From contig JANUWF010001726.1 of the NCBI GenBank assembly GCA_026120185.1, positions 144,501-208,500 of the forward strand: a stretch of 64,000 bases of DNA. Direction: 5' to 3'. Positions 1 through 12,344 of this stretch are shown here, in pieces. Every line of letters begins with the position of its first letter. Within the stretch, counting starts at the first letter, position 1. The notes beneath the pieces were generated by a model. That model ran no database searches, was not told the DNA's origin, and worked only from the letters and a program-made list of their open reading frames with translations. The stretch is from Voacanga thouarsii. Its lineage: Eukaryota > Streptophyta > Magnoliopsida > Gentianales > Apocynaceae. The translations under genes were made by a program, and so were the position numbers.

Positions 1-165
1 AAATTGCTCTCCCCATGAGCTCTGAAATTTGAGGCCTCGTACAAGTTTAGCATTCCATTCACATCAACAGATTCTTTATATTTCCCAGCGAGTCCTGAAT
101 TTATTGAACACATGGACGGACGTCCCGTGAGAACGACCACGGTGGAAATAATACGTTAAGAAAAC
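1..165 (-). pseudogene. Terpene synthase relic A (exon 3 5' end and intron 2 stub)
   Basis: Read on the minus strand, positions 1-115 match the beginning of exon 3 of the intact terpene synthase at 13662-15939 (compare 15195-15311), including the stretch reading roughly LYEASNF followed by HGE. Positions 116-165 still resemble its intron 2. The reading frame is broken: recognisable pieces lie in more than one frame and there are stops. Exons 2 and 1 should follow to the right but are not there; the sequence turns into unrelated AT-rich DNA near 165. The rest of this copy, if any, lies left of the window. Similarity is seen directly; the pseudogene status applies only to the visible part. Confidence 0.8.
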
Positions 166-290
166 AATTAGTGATTTGAGTTCATGAACTATCCTATAAT
201 AATAAAGCATGTTATTAATTAATTAATTTTCCGTCTTATCACCATTTTAGTTCTTTCTTTGTTATTTTCATTTTTAGCTTTTATTTATTT

Positions 291-636
291 TAAGAATAAC
301 TACAAAAATACTCTCAAGATTTACTCAATCCATGAACAATGAATGGTTCCCTCTTGTATATATTACAAAATAGCTCTCAACGTTTGATGTTTCATAACGT
401 ATTTGACTTTGTTATTATCTACCATTATTGTAAAAGTTGTTAATCTATTTTTTTACACAATAAACGTGTGTGACATTCTAAAAGTACCCTTAAAGGGCTA
501 TTTTGTATAAATTTTAACTATTTTATGAAAAACAAATAGTCCATCACTTTAATATATTTCAACATATTTACTTCTGTTATTCAAAAAATCAAGAAAAAAA
601 ATTAGAGGTGGAGAAATCGAAGAAACAACTCACGCT
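291..636. repeat. MITE-like repeat, left part
   Basis: The left end (from about 295) reads as a near inverted match to the end at 3155-3180: both give ATAA, then AAAAATAC, then a TCAAG-like tail. The interior carries phrases also found at 40660-40760, such as a CCCTTAAAGGGC-type core. The right part of the same element appears to lie at 2954-3180, so the repeat has been opened by an insertion. No coding potential was seen. Confidence 0.55.
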
Positions 637-826
637 CATAGATAGAACTGGGGGTTGGGGAGGGAGGTGTAGGGGAGCCCTCACCCCCAAGATTTTGAGC
701 TTTTCCTTATATTATATTACCATAAATCTTTTTTCCCCTATATTTTTTATTTTTGTCCCCAATATATTCTAACAATAAAGGTTAAAAGAAAAAGAAGCTT
801 TCTTTATAAGAAAAAAATATATCAAT

Positions 827-1760
827 GTTTGCCTGGAACAATGTTTGCTTTTCAAAGACTGAGGATGGTCTTGGTTTGAGGAACTTAAAATTTTGGAATG
901 GTGCTCTTATGTCTAGAATCATTTGGGACATACAGACGGAGAAGCAATTTTTGTGAGTCAAATGGGTGGACCACTACTATTTGAAAGGAGGATCTATTTG
1001 GGAAATCGAAGATCATAAGGAACATTCCCTTTTGTTTCGTAAACTACTGGCAATAAGAGACATGATCGTGGAGCGTGAAGGTGATTCTCACTATGTAGCT
1101 AATCTTCTTCATTCTTGGGGCAATTGTAATACTTCTTTCACATCTCTTGCTTATGACTATCTGAGATCTACTACACAGTCTGTGTATTGGGCCAATACTA
1201 TATGGAAGCAGGGTTTAATGCCCAAACACTCATTCATTCTTTGGTTATGTGTGAAGGGTAGGCTTAAGACCAAAGATGCACTTGTGTTCAGACTTGATGA
1301 CTTGACATGTCCTTTGTGTAATGCTCAGTCAGAAATGATGAATCATCTGTTCTTCAAATGCTCGGTTTCCGCTACTATTTGGATAGAAGTGAAAGCATGG
1401 TTAAGCCTTCCACATTCTTTGAATTTGGCAAAAGCCTGTCTCAGGTGGTATAAATATGCCAATCGGGGTACCTTATGGTTTTCTAAGGCAAAGTCTACTG
1501 CTCTAGTGGCCACTTTTTACAACATCTGGACTGCCTGTAACAAGGCAATTTTTGAGGGTGTAGCCTGCCATCCAGGGGAAATAGTGAAGAAGATTAAAAC
1601 ACATGTGTACACTATAGTTTTTACATTGTACCCTAATATTCAGACTAGTTTTGTGGCGTGTATTGAGAACCTCTAGTTTGTAGTCTCCTCGACTGTAAAT
1701 TAGTCATCCATGTAAATACTTATTGATCAATATTAAACCATTTACATTTTCATAAAAAAT
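827..1760 (+). mobile_element. 5'-truncated LINE (non-LTR retrotransposon), reverse transcriptase C-terminal end
   Basis: A frame running from about 827 to 1676 encodes the C-terminal end of a plant LINE reverse transcriptase, interrupted by one TGA at 954-956. The 236-codon open part holds the zf-RVT zinc-binding domain typical of these proteins: a KRLKTKD-like segment, then CPLC, then HLFFKC. About 80 nt of 3' untranslated sequence follows and ends in an A-rich stretch near 1755. AT-rich runs (AAAAAATATAT then ATCAA) lie on both sides at about 811-825 and 1755-1775 and could be the target-site duplication, but they are low complexity. Everything upstream of the RT C-terminus is missing, as expected of a 5'-truncated insertion. 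Not a host gene. Confidence 0.8.
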
Positions 1761-2953
1761 ATATATATATCAAATTCAAGATTTTATTACTATATATTGT
1801 CTACACTTTTTGCAATTACCATTCTCATAAAAGTCTTCCATTTACTTAGCCGAATATCAATTACCTTTTCTTTTTTCTCTTTTTCTTTATTAGTTTACTT
1901 CTCTCAATTTAAAATTTATATCCCTTAATTCTTTATTAAAAATGACACCAACTACTTTTAAGCACTGTTATGTATGTTAATGAGTCTTTTTTACTTCTTT
2001 ATTTTATTTTATATTAAAATTTATCTATTTTAGTATTATTTTCTTATTTTTTCTTATTTACAGGAATGATTTTGTAATATAATTTGTTTTTATTTTTTAT
2101 TTACATTATCGACTGATTCTTATTTAAACTTGAGATTGAAAAATATCTTAATTTCAAAGAGTAATTATATTATAGTGTATACATTTTAGGCTTCATATTG
2201 AATTTTGAGTTGATTTCATATTAAATATAAAAAATAGGATTATAATTATATTTAACATTTTTTTGGGTCCTTTATTTTTCAATATTTTTATGAGTACAAA
2301 TACTTTTTTAATAAAGATCATTTTATTTGGTGACTCATTCCTAATCTAAAGTCTAAGAATTCCATTTTTGTTTTTGCCTTAAATTAGATAATGTAAAATG
2401 TATTATGAACTTTTATTTATAAAAGATTTTTTTTTATCTTTCTTGTAATTTTAAAAATTGTACTTATTTTTTTATCTTAACAAATTATCAAGAGTGGATT
2501 GAGCAATAAAATGAGAGATGATTTTCTTGCAAGTTCTTTGTCACACACATCAAGAAAGATATAACTCCATGTTTTGATATTGATTGTATTAGAAATAATT
2601 TTAATTGTAAAACGAGCGAAAGAATATAGCTTAGAATGTCTAATTTTAATAAAGTGTAAGTTTTTTTCTATATGTACTTTATTTTATTTTTAGGAATATT
2701 ATTTTAAAATATGAAATTATAAATCAAATATTATATATATATATATTTATTTATTTATGAGAACCGCAACCGCTACCAAGGTGTGTCCAAGGCTTATGTC
2801 CTAAGAGAAATTCGAACCCAAGATGTTAGTGTGAAATTCTCAACGTTAACTATCTTGGCCAACTCAAAGAATAAGTTTTGTTTACATATCAATTAAGTTA
2901 ATATTGAAATTTAAATTCTTGCCTTCCAAAATAAAAGTTCTCGTTCTGTTCTT
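1761..2953. other. AT-rich spacer, no gene seen
   Basis: Very AT-rich sequence with short TA runs (2733-2750) and no frame that looks like protein. It lies inside the possible insertion bounded by the 9-bp repeats at 628-636 and 2954-2962. Confidence 0.6.
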
Positions 2954-3180
2954 ACTCACGCTGAAAGGGATTTCACATTCATTTTTTTCTTTCAAATGGA
3001 TAATTTTGTCATTTAAGAAAATGCCATCATAATTCCTAAAGGACAATAATAATATCTTTTAGAATTTTCGTTATTACTGTTTAATGGAAGTTGACACTAA
3101 GGGTCGTCTTGTAATTTACGTAAGAGGGAAGGTTTGTCTCGTAGTTTGACAAACTTTGAAAGTATTTTTTAATTATCCCT
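2954..3180. repeat. MITE-like repeat, right part
   Basis: This stretch, from ACTCACGCT to AATTATCCCT, parallels 40830-41010, with the same order of phrases: a TTTAAGAAAA block, a TTAGAATTTTC block, a GTTGACA block and a terminal TTTTTAATTATCCC. It completes the element whose left part is at 291-636. Confidence 0.55.
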
Positions 3181-3186
3181 CAAATT

Positions 3187-3486
3187 CTTATATAAGACGT
3201 AATATATTTTTAAAGATATCTTTTAATTTTGTAATTTCTATAATTGACGAGATTGATATAAATAAATTAAATTATATAAATTTTTATATTTTATTTTATT
3301 ATTTCCAAATAAAATTATCTTAACAATCAAATTCGCTTTACAATTAATTCTCTTCGTACAAACAATTTTATTATTGTATGGAACATATATGAGTTGCCTT
3401 TTCCAGTGGCTGCTAATGGCTGCTAAGGAGGGACCTCGTGTCCTGGTTTGCGCCCTTTTGCTCGTAATTTCTATTGTAGCCGCATT
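3187..3486 (+). CDS. Possible 5' exon of a small secreted or membrane protein gene cut by the CACTA element
   Basis: A TATATAAG sequence lies at about 3189-3196. About 220 nt further on, an ATG at 3416 opens a frame of roughly 23 codons beginning MAAKEGPRVLVC and continuing into a hydrophobic run (ALLLVISIVAA) that looks like a signal peptide or membrane segment. The CACTA terminus begins at 3487, inside this frame. On the other side of the element, an exon-like piece with acceptor- and donor-like edges lies at about 13033-13091. Both the gene and the link across the transposon are inference. I do not recognise the product, and the frame could be chance. Confidence 0.25.
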
Positions 3487-4310
3487 CACTACTAGAAAAG
3501 AAGTTTATTATCAACGGACAAATTCTGTTAGTAATTTTTTATTTTTGTTGGTAATACTAGATTATCAACAAATTTTTTATAGAGTTTGGTCTGTTAGTAA
3601 AACGCTTGTTGGAAATTATTACCAACAAGAGTTTTTTTTAAGTTTATTGGTAATTAATAATAGATTTCATAATTTGTAATATTAAATTTCAGTTGATAAT
3701 GATTTTTTTTAGTGAAATATTTTCTATTAGTAATTTTATTAAGTTACCAATAAATTGACTAACTTGTTGTTTAATTCATTGGAAATTTTTCAATTGATTC
3801 TTTTGTTGGTAATTTAGTTGGCCATATTTTTCAATTGTTTATTTAGTTGGTAATGTTGTTGGTAATTTTCCAACAATTCCTTAATTGGTATATTGTTTTG
3901 TTCGTAAATATTATACATTACCAACAAATGATTTAGTTGGTACTTTGTTGGTAAATATCAAAGAATACGATGTGAATTGATAGCTTATCAACTACAATTC
4001 AGTTGGTGATGTCATAGTATAAAAACGCTATATTGTTGGTAAATATCAATAGATTTTCTATTGGTAAGCACCTTCAAATTTCTAATGGTACTTACCAACA
4101 GAAAATCTATTAGTAAACAATTACATATTTCTATTGATAATTACCAACAGAGAAAGTTGTTGGTAAGCACTTGCAGATTTCATTGGTAAGTATCAACACA
4201 TTGTTTGTTGTTAAGCACTAGCGGATTTCTATTGGTAAGTGCCAACAAATTGTTTGTTGGTAAATACCAATATATTTCTGTTGGTAACTAAAATTATATT
4301 ATCACTATAT
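3487..4310. repeat. Left subterminal TTGGTAA/TTACCAA array of the CACTA element
   Basis: Dense direct and inverted copies of TTGGTAA and ACCAACA occur throughout, often paired so that they can fold. In well-studied CACTA elements such arrays bind the TnpA protein; that function here is inference. Confidence 0.7.
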
Positions 4311-4531
4311 AATCCATACACATATTTGATAAAACAATCCTACATAATATTAAAAATACATCCATATCAAAAGTCATATATCTATATCGAAAGTACATTA
4401 GCATCTATAAATCACATATTTAAAACATCACAACTATATCAAACTCTGATGTGAAACAAAAAACAGATATAGTCAATTTCTTATGAGCTCAAAACAATAT
4501 CTCATTCTAGTAATCCAATTATGAAATAAAA

Positions 4532-7200
4532 TCAAGAACTAGCTCGTGAAGAATCCTCTCCCTTGAGTTCCTTGATTTCTGATGTTAAGAATTTCACCTC
4601 GGATTGCAAGTGGTCATTCACTTCTTGTAGTTCTTGAATAGTCTTGTAAAGTGATTCATCAACACCTTGCAATTTTGACCTTTGGATATATTCTGCAAAT
4701 TGTGCTGATGAACAAGATGAAGAAGATGACTTGTATGTAGTAGATTTCTCTAGGCAATTCAAACTTTGAGATCCCTTGCCATAGACTATTTTGCCCTTTT
4801 TTGGTGGTCCTACAACTCACAACCAAACATCAACCTTGTAACTAGTTTTGGTTGCTCCCATAAGGTGTTTGATTTGTAATTAGCTCCTTCTCTTTTTGCA
4901 ATTGCTCTTGGTACCTAGACTGTAACAATGACAATATCATAATATAAATAATAACCTAGTAACAAAACTTATTCATGCTAGCAAAATAGCCCCAGCAAAA
5001 CAACCCCAAAAAAAACAGCCCCAACTAAGAACTGGTTTCTAGAAAAAATCATTTTTTTAGCAAATAATCACTCAAGACCTCATAAGCCTGAGCCAGCTCC
5101 TTAAACTGCAAAAGATACCAATTCACATCATTAAAAAATCCTTTACACCCAACAAATAAATCCACAATTCAATAACTCAACTCTCAGTGGAAAAATAACC
5201 ACACAACATATATAGATATCCATACTAATAACTAGCCTAATATATACAAATGTACTTTTCCAACACAAACTATAAAATCACAACATTTGCAAACCCACAA
5301 GAAGTAGTTTCAAATGCAGTTCAAAACTTTAATTAACTAATCAACTATAAAGGAATATTCCTCCCAAACCTAGATACGAGTATGAATTCCAACTTATATA
5401 AGTATTTGACGCACATAAATGACAGCCATTTCTTTAAATAAAAATTCAAGTTATTCATAACTTGCAACTGCAACTGAAAATTCCAACACAAAAATAATGT
5501 AAATAAGTATCATCCATTAGCCCTAAAATTTCCACATTGTTGACCTTCCCAACAAATCATCCATGAAATCCAACTTTTTGTCACATCTCAGTAGCAAAAA
5601 CACAAGATCCTCAACCCCTTCAATCAAAATATCATATGAACTAGATCGCCGATAAAGATCTAGAAATCTAATACCTATCCAAAATTAAAGTAAACAAAAC
5701 CACCAAAGAAAAAAAAACATAAAAAAATAACTAAAGAAAAGAAATCTCGATTCATTTCTCAGACATCAAAACTAATAAACAAAAGGGTACTTTCTCTGTA
5801 TTAGCAAATTTGAAAGGTAGAAATAGTATAACAAATGATACCAACATTCCACAAACCATTGTAAAAAATCAAACTAGAAAACATAGCCCTCTTCCCCGGA
5901 TATAATACTTACGTATATGTCCTCAGATTTCTTGTTAATAAAGATAATGTTTTGGTGCCTCTAGTAGCTTTTCTTCGCCCTCTAACATTAGTCTTTCTCT
6001 TTTTAGCACTTGCTCAACCTCATCTTTAGTGATTGTTGTGTGAGTAAAAACATAAATGTCCAGTTGTGAATATTCTCTATGATATTTCTCCTTCTGCGAA
6101 TTCAGCATAAAATGGAAGTTATAATGTATTATATACAAGAACAAGAATTACAAATGTATTTGAAATGATAAAGTAGAAGAAAATTATGAATAATACAAAC
6201 TTTCTCTTGTGTACAGTTGTTGGGATAGACCCTCCTGAATGATTTGAGGCCCCTAAAACACTCTTATTTGTTGCTGACATAGTCCTTGAAATTTTCTTAA
6301 AAGCATCACTATCCCAATATGCTCGAAGCTTGTTATAGTGCTCCTCTTTTATAAAATTATGAGAAATATGGCCATTTCGCACTTCTTCCATCAAGTACCT
6401 ATAACTATTATTTGCTTTCCCCCCCCCCCTAATTTTTCGTCATAATTGAATCATATTTGCCATCCCATTTGTACTCTTTCTGCAGTTTACTAATAAAAAT
6501 TCCTAAATCAATTTAAAAAGCATAAAATACAATCTAGAGCTATAATTAGATAAAGAAAATTAATACTTACTGCCCACTCAGTGTACCAAACATTCCTTGT
6601 GGTAGGTGGGATTTTTTTCCAAGTAGGGTATGATTCCGAAAACATAGATTCTCTTGTTGGATGAATAGATTGCACTGGCTTGTTGAACAGCTTGGCATTG
6701 CAAAGAATCCTACAACAAAATAATAAATATTTAAGGATTTTTCTTGATACTTTTAGAACAAATTATTCCTAAATTTCAGAAAATAAAAAATTTGCATATC
6801 ATTTGCTCATCTCCTTCAATCCAACATTCAATCTTACCCTATGATGGTGTATTAATAACTAAAGATAAGGTTGATGGTTACACATTCTCTTGAGTCGGAG
6901 TAAACTCAATTGGGTCATTAGGAGTGATGGGCACAACTTGCTCATTGCAAGTAATTGACTCAGCTTGCTCACTACAATTCTTTAGCTGGACACTTTTCTG
7001 TAGAATGTCTACCATTCTAACCATCAGTAGGAGCAGGCAACATAGGTAGTGGATCATGAAAATCATCCATTGCTATCTGGCTAATATTTGGAGAATTTTG
7101 ATTCTCTGTTGGGATGAATTCAGTGGCTAGACTTTAGATTCGTTGTTTGATTGACCTCCACATTGCCCTACCTTTCACCCCTTTTTTTGCATTTCTTTCC
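4532..7200 (-). pseudogene. En/Spm accessory (Transposase_24, TnpA-like) gene, decayed
   Basis: Minus-strand exon-like pieces appear in order. About 7060-7200 is an N-terminal part with a tract around HDPLPMLPAP. 6590-6720 reads RESMFSESYPTWKKIP and NVWYTEW. 6340-6480 reads LQKEYKWDGKYDSIM. 6200-6394 holds the family hallmark, YWDSDAFKKIS followed by NHSGGSI. 5935-6130 has a segment ending in a block of charged residues. 4532-4762 is a serine-rich then coiled-coil end (residues EVNDHLQSEVKFLTSEIKEL). This order matches plant Ptta/En/Spm transposase-associated proteins. A run of C residues at 6421-6430, together with stops and frame changes between pieces, argues that it is broken, although some gaps are introns. 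Its role in the family is binding the subterminal repeats. Confidence 0.65.
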
Positions 7201-7569
7201 TACGAGGTGCCACCTAAAAGCAATGCATAGATTGCAATTACATCTACTATTTATAAAACAAGATTATTTGAAAGATAAATACAAAAAGCAGTGACAATAA
7301 AAAAGAATGACATAAATAGCTGCCTAGCTAGCAGCTTAATAAATAGAAATATTTTCAGATAGGATCACATTAATAGAAGAGAAGTTTAAATCTAAAACCT
7401 TATTATTACTATTGTCCTTTTTACTGATTGGGATTTGACTCCTGAATTAAATGAAAAGTATATGAAATCCAAATTTTGTCTTTCTTTGTTGGCTTCTATT
7501 GCCTAGATTTTTTTAAAAAGTTTGCTTAGCACATGATTATGTTAAACCTTGACAGATTGCGAAATACAT

Positions 7570-8745
7570 TTAAAATCCTTTTAATTATTAGACATACAAA
7601 AGATTGATTACTAACTGACAAATTTGATTGATAATTATTCAATTTATGTTGGTAATACAAGATTACCAACATATTCTGAACAAAATTCATTTCGTTGGTA
7701 AAACACTTGTTGAAAATTGTAACCAAAATATTTTTTCAAGTCAGTTGTAATTACCAACAGATTTCACACTTGATAGCATTAAATTTTGGCTAGCCATTAG
7801 TTTTTTAGAGTTAAGTATTTTCTATTGGTAATTTTGTTAAGTTACCAACCAACCAACTAACTAGTTGGAAAAGAAATTGATAATTTTTTAATTAATTCTT
7901 TTGTTGGTAATTTAGTTGGCATTTTTTTTTCAATTGATTTATTATTTGGTAATTTTCCAATAGTTTCTTAATTGACATATTTGTTTTATTGGTAAATATT
8001 TTATATTACCAACAAATGATTCAATTGGTACTAAATTGGTAGATATCTAAGAATATCATGCCGGTTAATAGCTTACCAACTAAAATTTAGTTGTAATGTC
8101 GTAATATAAAAATGCTATATTAATTATTGGTAAGTATCAACAGATTTATGTTGGCAACTAAAATTACCAACAATTTTTTATTGGTAACTAAAATTATACT
8201 ATAACTATATTATTCATAATTCATATATTTAATAAAACAATCTTGTATAATATTAAAAGTACATCCATATCCATAATTTACATATTTTTTGAAATACTAC
8301 CTAAACCAACCACCATCCATCTTATCCTTAGAATAGTTTTTCTTGCCAATTGAGAATTTGGTATAGCTAAGTTAACTTAATTATAAAGAAATAACACACA
8401 CTGGAAGTAGAGCTACAGTTTCATCCAATGATACTTGTTAATTGGTTCAGGATGCTCCCCCTCATGTGTTTGATGTAATTAGCTTCTTTTCCTTTCGCAA
8501 TTCATATTAGTACCTAGATTGTGACAATGACAATACCATAGTGTAAATGATAACCAATATTAGTAACAAAATTTATACATGCTAGCAGAACATCCCCGAC
8601 AAAAACTTAAGCAATATTTTATTTCTAAACATTCATGCTAGAAGAAATAGATAGCAACACAAATCCTTATTTAATCAAATAGAACAAAATCTAGAGGAAG
8701 ATTCATAGTAGAACTAGTTTCTAGCAAATATTCACATTACTACAA
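7570..8745. mobile_element. Second CACTA left-end block inside the composite element
   Basis: From about 7575 to 8310 the sequence follows 3490-4340 almost phrase by phrase, including TTGGTAA motifs, the AATGATTCAATTGGTAC block and the ATTATTCATA block. It then skips the part equivalent to the coiled-coil exon and again follows 4860-5075 from about 8460 to 8745. The terminal CACTA is degraded (ATTATTAGACA in its place). This is either a diverged tandem or nested second element, or an old internal duplication. Confidence 0.6.
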
Positions 8746-9366
8746 GTGTAGGAAATAGGATGCTAAAGTCTATGAGTTCTTAAAGAACAACAACCAACAA
8801 TTACACTTAAATAATAAGTTGTGCAATTAAATAAAAGCCATAAATGCAAAAGTTATAGCATATCCAAGTATTAAGAGAAACTACAAAGATGATATCAACT
8901 TCTTTTTATCTAATACTCATTAATTGATAGAAAACTATAAATGAAATTTACTAACCCTGATATTCATTTTTACGCTAGTAGACAACATTGAAGAAAAGAA
9001 AGTAAAGTATACTAGAAACAACTTTGCATACTATGTAAAAGAGAATGCATTCATATAATAAATTGGAAACAAAGTTATTAGATTCATAAATGAAGATTTT
9101 CCCTCCTTAGGAAAACATATCATCACCTAAAAAGTTTGAAAAGGAATACTTTTAGCCGAGCTTGCAACTTATAACTTCAAAAAAAATTCTTGTTGCTGCA
9201 ATCTGGACAAGAAAAAAATCATGAAATTTGAATACATCCATAGAAGGGTAAAAGAGAATCGTTAAGCAATATACTTGTCTGCCTAGAGTAGACTAGTATA
9301 ATCTAATGGTATAGAAAATTTCCGATTCAAGTGAGATAAAAGAGTAGTTTTACCAAAAATTAGTTT

Positions 9367-9654
9367 ACATAATACTTTCAAATGAGTGTCATGAATCATA
9401 TTCTTCATTAAGGAAGCTATGCCCAAATTTTTTATCTCAAATGCTGACTAAATGCACCAGGACAACTTGATAAGGAGAGATTTACTAAAGCCCAAGTAGC
9501 AGCAATATGTAATTGGCTCTCACTACTCTGCAAAAACTTGAACATAATTGACTGCGGACTTCCAAGCACTGCATGAAAATTTTCAGTCATAACTGCTTCC
9601 TTGGGGAGCTCATTGCTAGATGTCACATTGGTAACTACACGCATTCTCTATATA
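9367..9654 (-). pseudogene. Captured ARMC8-like armadillo-repeat exon
   Basis: On the minus strand, a 70-codon frame (9432-9644) reads MRVVTNVTSSNELPKEAVM, then IMFKFLQSSESQLHIAATWA, then LVNLSLSSCPGAFSQHL. I recognise this as resembling plant armadillo repeat-containing protein 8, a subunit of the CTLH/GID ubiquitin ligase complex. After a frame change the similarity continues (9367-9425) as KNLGIASLMKNMIHDTHLK, matching the next armadillo helix of that protein. An acceptor-like TATATAG precedes the piece. It is one exon with a frameshift, and no neighbouring exons were seen. It sits inside the CACTA element, so it is best explained as a transposon-captured gene fragment. The family call is from memory of the motif order. 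Confidence 0.6.
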
Positions 9655-9899
9655 AGAACGCAGTCCATCATTTATCAAACTTCAAAATGGTAAAATGAAA
9701 AGAAATTTGATATCCTTATAAGATACAAGAGAATGAACTTGTTGATAAATCCATTGTGTGACTAATTATCTTCTAAATGCTTCGTTGGCTTAAAACAAAA
9801 TAAATAGTAAATAATAAAACAATAAATTCTACTCCTAAGAGAATTCAAGTAAAATTTTCAGTATTTCACTGGGAGATACTCAGAAAAAGTCCAGGTTGG

Positions 9900-10533
9900 T
9901 GTATGTATGTATATGTATATATGTGTACACTTTAATGTAATATGAACCTATTCATTTTATATAATTTTTGTCATTTTATGTATGCATCGTTAAAAAAGAT
10001 CATTTTAAAAAATTATATATGTGTGTGTACGTGCGCGTGTATCAAATTTTGAATTGTTTTCATTAATTTATTACTTTAATATATAAAATATATGTGTAAA
10101 TTAAATTAAAGATTTATTATTTAATTAATAAATCAAACTATGTCTAGAGAAAATTTGAAAAAACGATTGGTTTACATTGATAAGATTTTACCAAATTTTT
10201 CAAAGAAAAGAGAGGTATTGTAGTTTAGAACAAGTATATGTTTAGATTTATATATATATATATGTTGACCAAAGACGTTTTAAGATTAATAGGAACTGCT
10301 ATTTGTGTATTACACCTGAAATAAACATATTTTTATTATTTTATATTTGTTTTACCAACTTAATTTTGAATATATATATATATATATATTCAAAATTACA
10401 TAATTTTAAGTTATTCTATTTTGTCTCCCCTCATTGCCTAGACATTTTTTTTTTTTTACTTCAAAAAAATTTGTATAACTTCAGAAATTCCTTTTTAAAC
10501 AAATTTAATTTTGAGGATCCCATAAATGTGATT

Positions 10534-10581
<48 letters not shown>

Positions 10582-10680
10582 TTTATTTACCTTGTAATTC
10601 TTTATCATTAAGTTTATTACTATTATAATTTATGATATAAATATAACCACTTATATATATATTTTTTAAATGATAAAAAC
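9900..10680. repeat. AT-rich stretch with (TA)n microsatellites
   Basis: Perfect TA/AT repeats run from 10537 to 10576, with shorter ones at 10250-10262 and 10371-10390, plus a TATG/TGTG tract at 9901-9930. No credible gene is present; the open frame across 10303-10611 is produced by the repeat. Confidence 0.8.
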
Positions 10681-11600
10681 ATAACCATGGACATACTCTT
10701 CAGTCGTTGACTGAGTGAAGATATTTGGCAGTGGAGGAGCAAGACCTAGAATCTTAATGAAAATAGTAAAGTGGAAGAAATTGAATATTAAGATCTTAAT
10801 TTGACCTAAAGTGAAACTTGAATAATAAAATATAACTTAACTAAAATATTGGATAAATAAGATGAATAGTTTTCAAAAAAGAATTAAAATTGGATATTAT
10901 AAGTGACAAAAGCAACACGTAATAAAAATTAATTATTCATGTTATTTTCTTAACAAGTTACAAGATAATTTTGTTTAGAGTCCAAATTCTCTTATATTTA
11001 GATATCTTTAGTCAATCTTCTATTTAATAGTTAATTATTATTGAGCACAAGAAAAGTAAGAATGCGTACAATTAAAACTAAAATCAAACTTTAAAAGTTA
11101 AAATTAAAATTTTAAAAGAAATATCGATTGCAAAAATTCATTTTTGAAGGAAACATTAAAAAATAATTCAAAATTTTAATTTGAAAATATATTTAATTTT
11201 TTTAATATAAGTATGATTCTAATTTTATAAAAAAAATTATGAATTTAAATATTAATATTATAATATAATTTAAGTGAATAATAAAATTATTAATAATTTA
11301 TAAATAATTTTTATTTATAAATTTATTTTTAGTGTAAAAAATTTAAACAATATAGAAAAACCAAAAAAAACGTGCATTTTTAGAATAATATACAATGTCA
11401 TTATTTGATTTGATAAGTCATAATCATAATATAATTATTAGGCTCAATTTGAAAATCTTTTCAATTTTAATAAATTTAATTTTAATTTATTGAATTTTGA
11501 AGCTATTCCTAAATATAAACTCAATATTTTTATATAAATATAAAGTATTAAGTTATTCTATAATTACAAAGATTGAATTTCACTTTAAACAAATATATAT
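10680..11600. other. AT-rich interior of the CACTA element, no gene seen
   Basis: No protein-like frame or RNA gene was seen. Sequence is almost entirely A/T with short homopolymers. Confidence 0.5.
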
Positions 11601-11609
11601 TAATAAGCA

Positions 11610-12320
11610 TAATATACGATTAATTTTGAACTCTTACATAAAGACTATGCTAGATTATATTATCTTCAAATTTGGTTATAATACTTTTTTTAAAACAATT
11701 TTAACAAATCTAATGGTTGGATAGTTAATTTGATATGTTTAACTTTATAAATGAGTTAGGTTTTGAGCCGTTATATAGAGATTATGCAGCAAATTATATC
11801 CAATTACATTGAACTTTTGTCGTATATATTTTTTAGTAATTTTAAAAAATCTAATGATTGCATCATTAATTTGATATGCGTATCTTTAAAAATGAGTTAG
11901 GTTTTGTTCTTTTATATAGAGTTTATACTAGGCTATATAGAAAAATTTGTCTGATTACTTTCAAATTTGATCATAATAGTTCTTGTAGCAAATTTAACAA
12001 AGTTAACAATTGGATCGTTAATTTGACTTGCTTATCTTTATAAATACTTTAAGTTTTATGCCGTTATATAGAGATTATGTACTAAAATATATCCAATTAC
12101 TTTAAAATTTAGTTTTGATACTTTTTGTTTAGCAATTTTAACAAATTTAATGATTTGATCATTAATTTGACATGTTTATCTTTATAAATGTATTATGTTT
12201 TTACTTGTTATATAGAGATGATGTTAAATTATATAGCAAAAAATATTCGATTACTTTCAAATTTTGTTAGCAATTTTAACAAATCTAACAGTTGTATTGT
12301 TAATTTGATATGCTTATCTT
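11610..12320. repeat. Degenerate tandem repeat, about 140-bp unit, about five copies
   Basis: The phrase GTTAATTTGATATG, or a close variant, recurs near 11724, 11865, 12017, 12161 and 12299, so the spacing is 138-152 bp. Each unit also carries TTATATAGAGATTATG and AATTTTAACAAATCTAA blocks in the same order. Units are clearly diverged. The array lies just inside the right subterminal region of the CACTA element. Confidence 0.75.
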
Positions 12321-12344
12321 CAACAATTCTATTTTCCTTCTAGT

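Noticed and set aside
3487..4310. Possible CRISPR-like or regulatory array of TTGGTAA repeats
   Set aside because: Spacing is irregular, orientation mixed and the array ends in CACTA termini. It is a transposon subterminal array in a plant genome.
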